Origin: Paenibacillus endoradicis
GTDB lineage: Bacteria; Bacillota; Bacilli; Paenibacillales; Paenibacillaceae
Assembly (NCBI RefSeq): GCF_024721975.1
Contig: NZ_JANQBB010000003.1
Span: forward strand, 62,001 to 126,000
Length of the DNA: 64,000 nucleotides
Direction: 5' to 3'
Shown here: positions 54,161-63,109 of the stretch, piece by piece
Layout of the letters: each line of letters opens with the position of its first letter
How positions within the stretch are numbered: position 1 is the first letter of the stretch
Notes under the pieces: generated by a model
Databases searched by the model: none
What the model saw: only the letters and a program-made list of their open reading frames with translations
Told to the model about the DNA's origin: nothing
Made by a program: the position numbers and the translations under genes

Positions 54161-55369
54161 TTATTGCAGATCAGCTAGAAATAGCTTAGATAACTGTGAT
54201 ACCCATTGTAATAATCGGATATCTTGATGTTTTCCAGCGATAACCGATAGTCCAATTGGGAGCCCCGCTTCACCTTTCAGAGGAATAGAAACTTGAGGTA
54301 ATCCGGCTAGCCCAGATACACAGCTTAGTTGCAGTGTCTGATTACGACGGCGTTCAACTTGCTCACCTTGTTCGTTAACAAAGGGAGCGATCGAAGGCGT
54401 AACGGGCGCAATAATAAGAGTATCTTCGTCGAGCATAAGGTTCATTGTCGCCATTATTTGCTGACGCATCGTTGTTGCATCCGTTAGATTGGTAGGGTCA
54501 ATGGTGCTCGCCCATGCAAATCTCTCAGCAATTCCTGGCCCGAATGTGGGATTGGTTACCGTTATCCATTCTCCGTGTGCTTGCCAAATTTCAGCGCCTT
54601 GCAATTGACGGAATGTATTCATCCATTGTTCAAGACGTTCTTCGGCAATAGGTAATCTCTTTATGTTCGTAATCATCTTATTAATGGAAGGTAATGCGCG
54701 GTTTAGCATGTCTTTCGTATGCTCATCAGTTAATTCCCACATATCCGTCGCAATAATGATTTTGGTGAAAGGCTTCATCAGATTATTAGAGGGTAAATTG
54801 TTGATTTTATTAGCAAGTAGTACCTTTCCAACTAGCAATAAAGTGTCAGCGTCTCTAGCCATCCAACCTACGGTGTCGAAGCTTGGTGCTAATGGGATAA
54901 GACCTTCTGTTGAAATGCTAGCGTGTGTAGGTCGAATACCATAAATACCACTGTAAGAGGAGGGTACTCGTACGGAACCACCTGTATCTGTACCGATTGC
55001 AAAATCTACTAGGCCAGCAGCAACTGCTACAGCGGATCCGCTAGAAGATCCTCCAGGAATTCGACCGAGAGCATTAGGATTATTCGGCGTTCCGTAGTGA
55101 AAATTCTCCCCATTAATGCTGTACATTAATTCATCTGTAATCGTTGTTCCTTGTAAATTAGCACCTGATTGCAGTAACGTCGTTAAGACCTCAGCGTGTT
55201 TCTCTGAACTTGAATGTGTGCTTAGCCAGTCTGGATTTCCCGCACTAGAAGTGACGCCTTGGATAGCAAAGACATCTTTTATAGCGAAAGACTTATCGCT
55301 CAGCAGACCACTTCCAGTAGCTTCTAGCGTAATTTCTGCATCGATATATGCGTTCCAATTTTTAGTCAT
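54161..55369 (-). CDS. Amidase-signature-family hydrolase
   Basis: About 402 residues from ATG 55369 (GGAGG about 10 nt upstream). The Ser-cisSer-Lys triad is complete: Lys in KSFAIKDVFAI, the cis-Ser in GTDTGGSVRVPSSYSG and the earlier GRIPGGSSSGSAVAVA block. It hydrolyses carboxylic amides; with about 400 residues it belongs to the shorter free-standing amidases (AtzF or indoleacetamide hydrolase-like), not GatA. It is 36 bp downstream of the gamma-glutamyltransferase gene on the same strand and probably co-transcribed, pointing at the same nitrogen compound as the plus-strand enzymes. Confidence 0.9.
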   Translation of the reverse strand: MTKNWNAYIDAEITLEATGSGLLSDKSFAIKDVFAIQGVTSSAGNPDWLSTHSSSEKHAEVLTTLLQSGANLQGTTITDELMYSINGENFHYGTPNNPNALGRIPGGSSSGSAVAVAAGLVDFAIGTDTGGSVRVPSSYSGIYGIRPTHASISTEGLIPLAPSFDTVGWMARDADTLLLVGKVLLANKINNLPSNNLMKPFTKIIIATDMWELTDEHTKDMLNRALPSINKMITNIKRLPIAEERLEQWMNTFRQLQGAEIWQAHGEWITVTNPTFGPGIAERFAWASTIDPTNLTDATTMRQQIMATMNLMLDEDTLIIAPVTPSIAPFVNEQGEQVERRRNQTLQLSCVSGLAGLPQVSIPLKGEAGLPIGLSVIAGKHQDIRLLQWVSQLSKLFLADLQ

Positions 55370-55404
55370 GAGAATCAATCCTCCAGTTCCATCTTATATA
55401 CAAA

Positions 55405-56988
55405 TTACCAGCCTATAGCGGAGCCGTTGCTTCTAGGGTCTGCTCCGCCTTGCCAAAAACCGTAATTATCTTTCATAATTGCTTGTGCGTGTCCCATAAT
55501 ACCGTCGAAAGGTTGAACAACATTCACAAGATGTCCTGCTGCATTTAACTTGCTTATGATGTCATCTGAGACACGGCTCTCAATTTTCAACTCTAAAGTA
55601 GGTTCTCCCCATGTGCGTCCCCATACCCATCGTGGTTCATTAATTGCAGTCTGAGGATCCATTCCGTAATCTACCATTCTAGTAAATAGTGCTGTTTGTG
55701 TTTGTGGCTGACCTTCACCGCCCTGCGTACCGTATAAAATAGCAGGCTTTCCATCGCGACAAGCCATTGCGGGCATTAAAGTATGGAAAGTGCGTTTATG
55801 TGGTACAAGTCTATTAATATGAGTGGGGTCAAGTGAGAAGAAAGATCCGCGATTTTGTAGTAACACTCCTGTATTTCCTGCCACTACCCCTGAGCCAAAC
55901 TCAAAGTACAGGCTTTGGATGAATGATACTGCGTTACCGTCGCGATCGACGACAGCCGCATAAGCTGTATCTTGACCTAGCGAGATAGTGTCTTGTTGAT
56001 GAGCATAATTCAAGTTAATTTTCTGGGCTAGTTGTGCAGCATACTCCTTGCTTAGTAATCGATCTAATGGAACGGATGAGAAAGTAGGATCAGTCAAATA
56101 TTTGTTGCGATCTAAGAAGCTTAATTTAAGTGATTCTACGCAAAGATGATAATATTCATATGAGTTCGGATCTATAGAGTCTGAGAGGTTGAAATTTTCA
56201 AGTGTTTGTAAGGTCATAATGCCAGAGAACCCTTGTGAGTTTGGGGGCATTTGATAAAGTTGATAATCCCTGTATGAACCTGTAATCGGTTGTACCCATT
56301 CCCCTGTATGATCAACGAAATCGTACATCGATAATAAACCGTCATGAGCTTCCATAAATCTGACGATCTCCTGCCCAGTTTCACCCTTATAAAATTCATC
56401 GCGTCCATGCATTGCGATCCTTTGTAATGTACGAGCTAAGTCGGTTTGCTTGAATGATTGACCTGAAGGTAATGCCTGACCATTCGGAAGATAGATAGAG
56501 GAGGTTTCAGATACTGCTGATAACATAGATTGATGTTGCGCTGAATGTTCATATTGATTATACGTTATAGGGAAGCCATTTTCAGCATAGTGAATAGCTG
56601 GTGTGAGTAGTTCATTCCAAGCTGTTTTTCCATATTCGTTATGAATGGCTGACCAACCATCCACCATACCAGGGACTGTGATTGCACTTTTAATACCTCT
56701 GTTGGGAATGGCATTCATCCCCGCGAATTGACCGATATGTGCGTGGTAGCTAGAACGTCCTGAAGCGTTATATCCTCTAACTTGGCCGTCTGTATGATGG
56801 TAAGTTAACCAGAATGAATCTCCTCCAAGTCCAGTCATATGAGGATAGACAACTGCTAATGTGGAGCTGATTGCGATAGCTGCATCAAAGGCATTGCCTC
56901 CTTCTGATAGTACACGAGCGCCTGCAGCAGTTGCTAAGTAATGAGGGCTAACAACCATTGTTTCTGATCCTATTATTGATTGATTCAT
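55405..56988 (-). CDS. Gamma-glutamyltransferase-family protein
   Basis: 527 residues from ATG 56988 (GTGGAGTG upstream). The fold is that of N-terminal nucleophile hydrolases: LATAAGARVLSEGGNAFDAAIA and MTGLGGDSFWLTYH in the first half, and the autocleavage site before Thr in GQDTAYAAVVDRDGNAVSFIQSLY, where that Thr becomes the nucleophile. NRGSFFSLDP and GTQGGEGQPQTQTALF are family motifs. No signal peptide, so unlike secreted Ggt it is cytoplasmic (YwrD-like). It would hydrolyse gamma-glutamyl or related amide bonds. It forms a pair with the amidase and is divergent from the Lrp gene. Confidence 0.9.
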   Translation of the reverse strand: MNQSIIGSETMVVSPHYLATAAGARVLSEGGNAFDAAIAISSTLAVVYPHMTGLGGDSFWLTYHHTDGQVRGYNASGRSSYHAHIGQFAGMNAIPNRGIKSAITVPGMVDGWSAIHNEYGKTAWNELLTPAIHYAENGFPITYNQYEHSAQHQSMLSAVSETSSIYLPNGQALPSGQSFKQTDLARTLQRIAMHGRDEFYKGETGQEIVRFMEAHDGLLSMYDFVDHTGEWVQPITGSYRDYQLYQMPPNSQGFSGIMTLQTLENFNLSDSIDPNSYEYYHLCVESLKLSFLDRNKYLTDPTFSSVPLDRLLSKEYAAQLAQKINLNYAHQQDTISLGQDTAYAAVVDRDGNAVSFIQSLYFEFGSGVVAGNTGVLLQNRGSFFSLDPTHINRLVPHKRTFHTLMPAMACRDGKPAILYGTQGGEGQPQTQTALFTRMVDYGMDPQTAINEPRWVWGRTWGEPTLELKIESRVSDDIISKLNAAGHLVNVVQPFDGIMGHAQAIMKDNYGFWQGGADPRSNGSAIGW

Positions 56989-57051
56989 AATTATCACTCC
57001 ACGAAAAAATAGATTAAATGATATCAAAATAACGAGTAACGTATATGTCAG

Positions 57052-57066
57052 TTAATGTGACATTAA
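57052..57066. promoter_or_regulatory. Palindrome TTAATGT-g-ACATTAA, candidate Lrp operator
   Basis: This perfect inverted repeat lies between the divergent gamma-glutamyltransferase and Lrp-type genes, and a second short repeat TGTAT-ATTG-ATACA is at 57157-57170. Lrp/AsnC proteins usually bind such sites and repress their own gene. Confidence 0.4.
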
Positions 57067-57240
57067 ACTTTTTACTAACATAACATCTTTCATTCGGTTA
57101 ATCAATATATTCGTAAGCTGATTCTAAAAATATGTTGAAAAATATACTTAATTGAGTGTATATTGATACATATCGTAATCAAAATGATGGAAATACAATC
57201 TATTTGTATATTGTTATGGATGTGAGAGGTGGGTTAAGAA

Positions 57241-57723
57241 ATGAATGATCAACCAAAAAATGAGAATGATAGCATAAATATTGATGATATTGATAGAAAA
57301 ATTATCTCGGAACTCAATGTTAATGGGAGGATATCTTACACAGACTTAGCCAAAACGATAGGGTTATCTCGTGTTGCAGTGCAAGGCAGAGTAAATACGT
57401 TAATCGAATTAGGGGTAATTGAACGATTTACTGCTGTTATTAATCCAGAGAAAGTAGGCATACAGGTATCTGCATTTTTTAATGTAGAGGTAGAGCCAAA
57501 GCATTTGCATGAAGTTGCAGATCAATTATCTGAAGAGCCATTTGTAACAAGTTTGTATCATATGACTGGTCCTAGTAAATTACATATGCATGGACTATTT
57601 CGAAACAATGAGGAAATGGATCGCTTTATGAAAGAAAAGCTTTATGTGTTGCCAGGAATTATGAGTGTAGACTGTCAGCTATTAATTAATCGGTATAAGA
57701 GTCGTATGGGAATGAGGTTATAA
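57241..57723 (+). CDS. Lrp/AsnC-family transcriptional regulator
   Basis: 160 residues, a standard length. The N-terminal helix-turn-helix reads [48 protein letters not shown]. The C-terminal ligand-binding RAM domain runs to the end and includes [13 protein letters not shown] linker and [14 protein letters not shown]. Such proteins sense amino acids or similar ligands. It is 3 nt upstream of the chromate-transporter-family pair and divergent from the transferase/amidase unit, so it likely governs both. Confidence 0.92.
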   Translation: MNDQPKNENDSINIDDIDRKIISELNVNGRISYTDLAKTIGLSRVAVQGRVNTLIELGVIERFTAVINPEKVGIQVSAFFNVEVEPKHLHEVADQLSEEPFVTSLYHMTGPSKLHMHGLFRNNEEMDRFMKEKLYVLPGIMSVDCQLLINRYKSRMGMRL

Positions 57724-57726
57724 ATA

Positions 57727-58323
57727 ATGGAACAAGAGCAAAAAAGACGCTATTATATTGAATTAACGTGGGGCATGATGAAGACGGGAATTTTAGGCTT
57801 CGGAGGAGGACCGTCTGTCATACCATTAATTCGTCATGAAGCAGTCAAGACATATCAATGGATTGATGATGATGAATTCGGTGAAATATTAGCTATAGCT
57901 AATGCTTTACCGGGTCCGATTGCTACTAAAATTGCTGCCTATTTGGGTTATCGTTTAAAGGGGGTGAAGGGTGCTATAGTTTCAGTGCTTGCTCATATTT
58001 TTCCCTCTAGCTTGGCAATGATTCTATTAATGTCAGGTGTGTATTTCTTAAGTTCATCACCCATTATTCAAGGGATGATTAGTGCAGTTATACCTGTAGT
58101 AGCTGTTATGCTTGGTGTAATGATGTATGAATTCGGACAAAAAGCAGTTAAAGGGCTTGGGGTATATATAGGTATAGCATCTTTCGTTCTGGCCTTCTTA
58201 TTATTACAAGTAATCGAAATTCATCCCGCTATTGTTATTGTTGTATTTCTATCCTATGGAACTGTGCATTTCCGTGTAATGTCGAAGTGGAAGGCGAAAC
58301 GACAACAGAGAGGAGAAGCATAG
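57727..58323 (+). CDS. Chromate-transporter-family protein, half 1
   Basis: 198 residues with about five hydrophobic segments, half the size of ChrA proteins. The family markers GILGFGGGPSVIPLIRHE and LAIANALPGPIATKIAAYLGY are present, followed by KGAIVSVLAHIFPSSLAMILL. Short ChrA proteins work as pairs of products from adjacent genes, as here with the next gene. Despite the name, the real substrate is unknown when no chromate-resistance genes are near. The next gene follows after one base. Confidence 0.88.
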   Translation: MEQEQKRRYYIELTWGMMKTGILGFGGGPSVIPLIRHEAVKTYQWIDDDEFGEILAIANALPGPIATKIAAYLGYRLKGVKGAIVSVLAHIFPSSLAMILLMSGVYFLSSSPIIQGMISAVIPVVAVMLGVMMYEFGQKAVKGLGVYIGIASFVLAFLLLQVIEIHPAIVIVVFLSYGTVHFRVMSKWKAKRQQRGEA

Positions 58324-58324
58324 T

Positions 58325-58885
58325 ATGGATTGGTTAGAATTAGTATGGTTGTTTATCGGTTTTTTTGTTGCGAATGTACTTGGGTACGGGGGAGGACCTG
58401 CGTCTATTCCTTTATTGTATCGCGAAGTTGTTACTAATTATGAATGGTCAACTCCTACTGAGTTTTCTAATATACTAGCACTTGGCAATGCTTTGCCAGG
58501 ACCTATCGCTACAAAAATTGCTGCATTTGTTGGTTACGATGTAGGCGGTGTGCTAGGGACAATTATTACTTTAATTGCAACAATTGTGCCTTCTGCAATT
58601 GCTCTTATAGTATTATTGAAAGTACTTCAAAAGCATCGCCAATCTAATGTAGTAAAGGGAATTGGACTGCTTGTTCAACCTGTCATTGCGATTATGATGT
58701 TAGTTCTTACTTGGGAAATGGGTCAAAGTTCAATAGAGAGTATAGGTTGGATTCAATCTCTTATTATAGCTGCAATCGCTTTTTGGGCAATGCAGATTCA
58801 GAAGATTCATCCCGCTATTGTTATTATAGTGGCTTTTGCTTATGGAGGTATTGTATTACCGTATTTTGAAGTCAGCGTAGTTTAA
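58325..58885 (+). CDS. Chromate-transporter-family protein, half 2
   Basis: 186 residues, the partner of the preceding half, with GAGAGGAG inside that gene's end. Markers NVLGYGGGPASIPLLYREV and ALGNALPGPIATKIAAFVGYD mirror those of half 1, so the two genes arose by duplication. The ends carry PSAIALIVLLKVL and HPAIVIIVAFAYGG, shared with half 1 (HPAIVIVVFLSYG). The pair should form one membrane transporter. A weak terminator follows. Confidence 0.88.
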   Translation: MDWLELVWLFIGFFVANVLGYGGGPASIPLLYREVVTNYEWSTPTEFSNILALGNALPGPIATKIAAFVGYDVGGVLGTIITLIATIVPSAIALIVLLKVLQKHRQSNVVKGIGLLVQPVIAIMMLVLTWEMGQSSIESIGWIQSLIIAAIAFWAMQIQKIHPAIVIIVAFAYGGIVLPYFEVSVV

Positions 58886-58959
58886 GATGTTTTTAAAACT
58901 CTATTAATCACAAAACAACAAAAGTAGACTTATATATTTGAAGTGCAATAGTATAACTA

Positions 58960-59030
58960 AAAGGCTCCCCCCATATGATGAATTGTCTTCGTATTTTTAA
59001 GCAGACAAAACGATATGTAGGGAGTTTTTG
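58960..59030 (+). terminator. Probable terminator after the chromate-transporter pair
   Basis: CTCCCCCCATAT (58965-58976) pairs with ATATGTAGGGAG (59013-59024) with two mismatches, followed by TTTTTG. The inner part holds GTCTtcg..aGCAGAC-like pairing. Confidence 0.6.
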
Positions 59031-59102
59031 TTATAGTTATGTAAGCAGAATCCATTCTAATTCATGCGAAATATGCGGAGTTAAACGCTCTTTTAATGTT
59101 CT

Positions 59103-59131
59103 AAATATTATTTTTGTATAAAATAATATTT
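59103..59131. repeat. Perfect 12-bp inverted repeat upstream of the SPFH gene
   Basis: AAATATTATTTT (59103-59114), TGTAT, AAAATAATATTT (59120-59131). It lies about 85 bp before the SPFH gene. It may be an operator of that operon. The remaining sequence to 59217 is AT-rich and probably holds the promoter. Confidence 0.4.
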
Positions 59132-59217
59132 GTATGAAAATTTGTAATAATTTGTGTTAGTATATTAAAGATACATAATATTGGTTTCTTATTATAATTG
59201 TTGGAAGGTGTTATGAG

Positions 59218-60360
59218 ATGGCGATATTAAATGTTGTAAAGTTCGACGGTCTTAGAAATCGTGAATGGGTAGTATATCGTTTCCCTGGTGAAGAATTCAA
59301 TACAGGATCTCAACTTATTGTTGGAGAAGGCCAAATCGCAGTTTTTGTTAAAGGCGGTCAAGTGTTAGATGTTTTTTCTGCAGGTACATATACATTAAGC
59401 ACGAACAATATTCCTATTTTAAGTTCATTAATTAATTTACCTTTTGGTAATCGCACTCCGTTCTCTGCTGAAATTTATTATATCAATCGTACTGCTAAGT
59501 TAGATTTGTATTGGGGTACGACAGATCCGATTACTTTAATAGATCCTAAATATTCTGTGCGAATGCGAGTTCGTGCACATGGCCAAATCGGATTAAAAAT
59601 TGTAGATTTTCGAGTGTTCTTAACTGAACTAATTGGCTCACTTGGTGATGGAAATGTAGTGAAATATGATAATGTCATACAGTTCTACCGTGGATTAATT
59701 GTTACTAAAATAAAGACATTAGTGTCATCCATTATTATTAATCGTAAAATCTCAGTTTTAGAAATCGCGCCGTTATTAGAAGATATATCAAGTGAAACGA
59801 AGAGTAATCTACATGAGGAGTTTGATAGATATGGTATTAGTGTCTTGAACTTCTATATTACTTCTATTAATTTCCCAGACGAAGACTTCGAACTAATAAA
59901 TAGTATTTTAGGAGATAAAGCTGCGTTTGATATTATTGGCGATAATCGTTATAACGTGAAGCGTACATTCGATGTGATGGAGACCGCAGCCGGTAACGAG
60001 GGTGGTGGGGGCTTAGCTGCCGCCGGATTGGGTCTAGGTATTGGAGCTGGTGCTGGCGTTACACTAGGTCAAACATTGAATCAAAATGTTGTGAATACTG
60101 TGCAAAATTCTCGCATAGAATGCTCTAATTGCCACACCAGTAATGATGCTAATGCAAAGTTTTGTTACGGTTGTGGTAACAAAATGGTACAAGAGAAGTC
60201 TTGTCCTTCTTGCCAAGCCACTGTAACTAGTAATATGAAATTCTGTGCTGAATGTGGTTGTTCCGTAGCTTCGCCGAAGTGTAGTCATTGTAGTGCTGAG
60301 CTAGCAGTAGGAGCTAAGTTTTGTGCTGAATGTGGTACGAAGACGGAGGGGAATTCGTAA
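59218..60360 (+). CDS. SPFH-domain protein with three zinc ribbons (YdjI-like)
   Basis: 380 residues. The first 245 are an SPFH/virion-core-like domain (VVKFDGLRNREWVVYRFPGEEFNTGSQLIVGEGQIAVFVKGGQVLDVF, later SVRMRVRAHGQIG and YGISVLNFYITSINFPDED). A Gly/Ala-rich linker (255-290) follows. The C-terminus has three zinc-ribbon repeats, each CxxC-x(10-13)-CxxC: CSNC..CYGC, CPSC..CAEC and CSHC..CAEC. This build matches Bacillus YdjI, part of a membrane-stress complex that recruits PspA. It starts a three-gene operon with a membrane protein whose ATG overlaps its stop codon by one base. Confidence 0.87.
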   Translation: MAILNVVKFDGLRNREWVVYRFPGEEFNTGSQLIVGEGQIAVFVKGGQVLDVFSAGTYTLSTNNIPILSSLINLPFGNRTPFSAEIYYINRTAKLDLYWGTTDPITLIDPKYSVRMRVRAHGQIGLKIVDFRVFLTELIGSLGDGNVVKYDNVIQFYRGLIVTKIKTLVSSIIINRKISVLEIAPLLEDISSETKSNLHEEFDRYGISVLNFYITSINFPDEDFELINSILGDKAAFDIIGDNRYNVKRTFDVMETAAGNEGGGGLAAAGLGLGIGAGAGVTLGQTLNQNVVNTVQNSRIECSNCHTSNDANAKFCYGCGNKMVQEKSCPSCQATVTSNMKFCAECGCSVASPKCSHCSAELAVGAKFCAECGTKTEGNS

Positions 60361-61082
60361 TGAATTTAACTAGAATATTGAAGGTAAGTGCATGCTTCAT
60401 ACTTGATGCTGCTCTTATTGTAAGTTTCACTTATTTCTTTGCACTATTCTCGATTTTGAATCCTGCAAAGTCTACGTTAATGCTAATCGTATTACTATGC
60501 GGTCTTGCAATATGGAATCTAGTAATTTTAGCTCCTAGAGAAGTCATGAATAAGTTAGGGATTGCATATTCAGTATTCGTTCTATCTTTGTTAGCGATTT
60601 ATCCTTTCATTTCTATTATCGTTTCAATATTACTACTTCAAGCAAATACTGTATGGTATTTTACAGCTCAACTGCTAATTGCTTTTGTATTTATAATGCT
60701 AGTCGCAATTGTTTTGCCATTTGGCAAAAAACAAGAAGCGGAGCGAGAAGCACAAGAACAAGTGGCTGCTGCTGGTGATCGATTATCTTTGTTACTAATA
60801 CAAATTGACGATGTAGTCGGAGATCATGCTAATACGGATAATTATTTTACTATGCATGATCAATTTGCTCGATTGAAAGAAAGATTACATGCATCGACTC
60901 CGTTTTCTAAAGTAAATCAGAAGATTATTGTGAGTGAGATGGAGCGAGAAATTATTGACGAGCTACATACGTTATATCAACGATTGAAACCGGAGCAAGA
61001 ACATAATATCGTTGCAATTCAAGCGACTATGGAGCAGATCCAAAGGCTTGTTAAGCATAGAGAACAGTTATTAATTAAATAG
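60360..61082 (+). CDS. Membrane protein of the SPFH cassette, YdjH-like
   Basis: 240 residues; the ATG shares its first base with the preceding stop codon (TAATG) and GGAGGGG lies upstream. Four hydrophobic helices fill about residues 8-125, then a soluble helical tail with coiled-coil character (RLSLLLIQIDDVVGDHANTDNYF to the end). It fits YdjH by order and build only; sequence family is not recognised. It should sit in the cytoplasmic membrane next to the SPFH protein. Confidence 0.75.
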   Translation: MNLTRILKVSACFILDAALIVSFTYFFALFSILNPAKSTLMLIVLLCGLAIWNLVILAPREVMNKLGIAYSVFVLSLLAIYPFISIIVSILLLQANTVWYFTAQLLIAFVFIMLVAIVLPFGKKQEAEREAQEQVAAAGDRLSLLLIQIDDVVGDHANTDNYFTMHDQFARLKERLHASTPFSKVNQKIIVSEMEREIIDELHTLYQRLKPEQEHNIVAIQATMEQIQRLVKHREQLLIK

Positions 61083-61093
61083 GAGAGATTATA

Positions 61094-61534
61094 ATGAATG
61101 AAAACAAATGCCCTTCATGTGGTGCGGCTAACGCCATTAACAGCACACAATGTAAATATTGTGGTGAAGCAATTGTAGTTGTAGCAGCTGCTCAAACTGC
61201 TGCAGCAAATGCGCAACAACCGCCAATGTACCAACAACCTATTATTCAAAATATTTATCATCAGGCTCCACCACCACTACAGCCTCAAGGGCAGACTGTT
61301 ATCGTTGCTACGAAGAGTAAAGTTGCTGCAGGTGTACTTGCAATTTTATTTGGTGGATTGGGAGTACATAAATTTTACTTAGGGAATATAGTTCTAGGGA
61401 TCATCTATTTATTATTTTTCTGGACCTATATACCCGCGGTTATCGGTTTTATTGAAGGTATTATCTACTTATGTACTTCTGACGAGAAATTTGCACGTAA
61501 GTATGGAAAACGCGTTTTTCAACCTTACCAATAA
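61094..61534 (+). CDS. Zinc-ribbon and TM2-domain membrane protein
   Basis: 146 residues with GGAGAG before the start. An N-terminal zinc ribbon (CPSCGAANAINSTQCKYCG), a Gln/Pro-rich linker, then a TM2 domain: KVAAGVLAILFGGLGVHKFYLGN and VIGFIEGIIYL, the two helices linked by a DRF-like turn (here GVHKFYLG). The presence of zinc ribbons in genes 1 and 3 of this operon suggests the products bind each other. It ends before a strong bidirectional terminator. Confidence 0.87.
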   Translation: MNENKCPSCGAANAINSTQCKYCGEAIVVVAAAQTAAANAQQPPMYQQPIIQNIYHQAPPPLQPQGQTVIVATKSKVAAGVLAILFGGLGVHKFYLGNIVLGIIYLLFFWTYIPAVIGFIEGIIYLCTSDEKFARKYGKRVFQPYQ

Positions 61535-61604
61535 AAGTAACTATGAGACGTAGTAACAAAGTAAATTAATTTATTTCTTATACAATATTGGGTCAAAATA
61601 TTGA

Positions 61605-61650
61605 AAAAGAGCGAAAGAACGATTGTATACAATCGTTCTTTCGCTCTTTT
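61605..61650. terminator. Perfect 46-nt palindrome, bidirectional terminator
   Basis: Self-complementary across its full length (centre between 61627 and 61628), ending AAAAGAGCG.. at one end and ..CGCTCTTTT at the other. It separates the convergent TM2 and hypothetical genes. Confidence 0.9.
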
Positions 61651-61651
61651 G

Positions 61652-62296
61652 TTATGATGTAACTTTATGCTTCTCGATAAATGTTGTGATCTCATCAAGC
61701 TGTGAGCTATTGCTAGATGGTACAGCGTAGGTAGCGCCCCAGTATCCTGACGGTGTTACCCCTTGAGCAGTGAAACCATATAGATCAAGATCATGTAGAA
61801 TACGATGCATATAGCGCATTGCCTCAAGATTGCGTTGTTTAGTAGCAATATTCAGCAAAGCGATCATATTGTTCATATCTTTAACGATCTCTTCCTCTTG
61901 CGATAAGTTATCCCGAATACTTTCGTATTCAGATTGCTGGAGGAAGGTAGATTCCATAATTTTTGACCATTGTTCGTCAGCATCAGTAGTGTAATGATCA
62001 ATACGTCCACCCATAAGATAGTAATCTGATTGAGAATGGAGTACTCTTAATTTCTTAATGGCGTTATACCCGTTAGACTCCTGATCAATTAGATACTCCT
62101 GAGAAGGGTATTTAATAGGTTCATTATCTATCTCATCAGCTTCTTCTACTAAACCATATAAATCAGCGTAATAAGCAGACTTTTGCTCTTCGTCTTTTAT
62201 TACATTGTTGGCAAATATGATCGTTGAAATCAATGTAGTTAGAAATGCTACTATACTAATAATACCAATAACTATTCCAATTTTGTTTTGTTTCAC
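61652..62296 (-). CDS. Hypothetical membrane-anchored protein
   Basis: 214 residues. One N-terminal membrane helix (IGIVIGIISIVAFLTTLIST, about 6-30) anchors an extracytoplasmic or cytoplasmic domain that is acidic and helical, with no family motif I recognise. The helix could also be an uncleaved signal peptide. AGGAGCT precedes its start. Its stop lies right at the edge of the palindromic terminator. No function is suggested. Confidence 0.75.
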   Translation of the reverse strand: MKQNKIGIVIGIISIVAFLTTLISTIIFANNVIKDEEQKSAYYADLYGLVEEADEIDNEPIKYPSQEYLIDQESNGYNAIKKLRVLHSQSDYYLMGGRIDHYTTDADEQWSKIMESTFLQQSEYESIRDNLSQEEEIVKDMNNMIALLNIATKQRNLEAMRYMHRILHDLDLYGFTAQGVTPSGYWGATYAVPSSNSSQLDEITTFIEKHKVTS

Positions 62297-62524
62297 GTCT
62301 GTTAGCTCCTGTTGAATAAATGACTTAGAGTTTCTTTAAAACACTCAAGCATACATTATACTGCAAAAGCTATACATAACACCTTGAAATTTTTGACTAT
62401 CAACTATAAAATTTGTTTATTAGATGAAATTAATGAAACGAAATAATGTTAATTGGTATTTACGATTCCCACATCTAGCATTAATATGCATGGAAATGAA
62501 CATGATAATTAAGGAGACGTATAA

Positions 62525-63016
62525 GTGATCCATTTCGAACCAATATCGATCAAACATCTTCAATATATTCGTGAAATATATAATGAATATGTCAAGACAA
62601 CAACAGTATCATTTGATTTAGAACCCGCCACAATAGAGAAAATTACAAAGTTAACGATGCATGATGAAAAGAGATTTTGTTCATTTGTCATAAAGGAGGA
62701 TAATGAGGTTATTGGTTATGTACTTTTATCACCATTTATCCAAAAACATGCTTGTTTTCGTACTGCAGAAGTAACAATCTATCTTGATGTTCGTTATGGT
62801 AGGCGAGGTATTGGAAGTCGAGCACTTGAATTTATTGAAGAGCAAGCTCGTGCTAACGGTTTTCACACGTTAATTGCAGTAATTTGTACTGAAAACGAAA
62901 GCAGTATCGCCGCATTCTCCGCAAAAGAATATCAATTGAAAGGTATCATTTCGCAAGTGGCCTATAAATTCGATCGGCATCTGGATGTATGTTATTATCA
63001 GAAGTTATTACTGTGA
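62525..63016 (+). CDS. GNAT-family N-acetyltransferase (phosphinothricin acetyltransferase-like)
   Basis: 163 residues from GTG 62525 with AAGGAGACG upstream. The acetyl-CoA binding stretch VTIYLDVRYGRRGIGSRALEFIEEQ carries the family's R/Q-x-x-G-x-G/A pattern (RRGIGS), and IAVICTENESSIAAFSAKEYQLKG follows as in PAT-like acetyltransferases. EIYNEYVKTTTVSFDLEP is the typical opening. It should acetylate an amine; the acceptor is unknown. Single gene unit before map. Confidence 0.88.
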   Translation: MIHFEPISIKHLQYIREIYNEYVKTTTVSFDLEPATIEKITKLTMHDEKRFCSFVIKEDNEVIGYVLLSPFIQKHACFRTAEVTIYLDVRYGRRGIGSRALEFIEEQARANGFHTLIAVICTENESSIAAFSAKEYQLKGIISQVAYKFDRHLDVCYYQKLLL

Positions 63017-63109
63017 ATCAAGTGACAAAGTAGTTGCAAAAACTCATCAATTACGGTAAATGTGATATAGTAAGAAGAAGACATAATAAGAAAGAAAAGT
63101 GGGATACAA

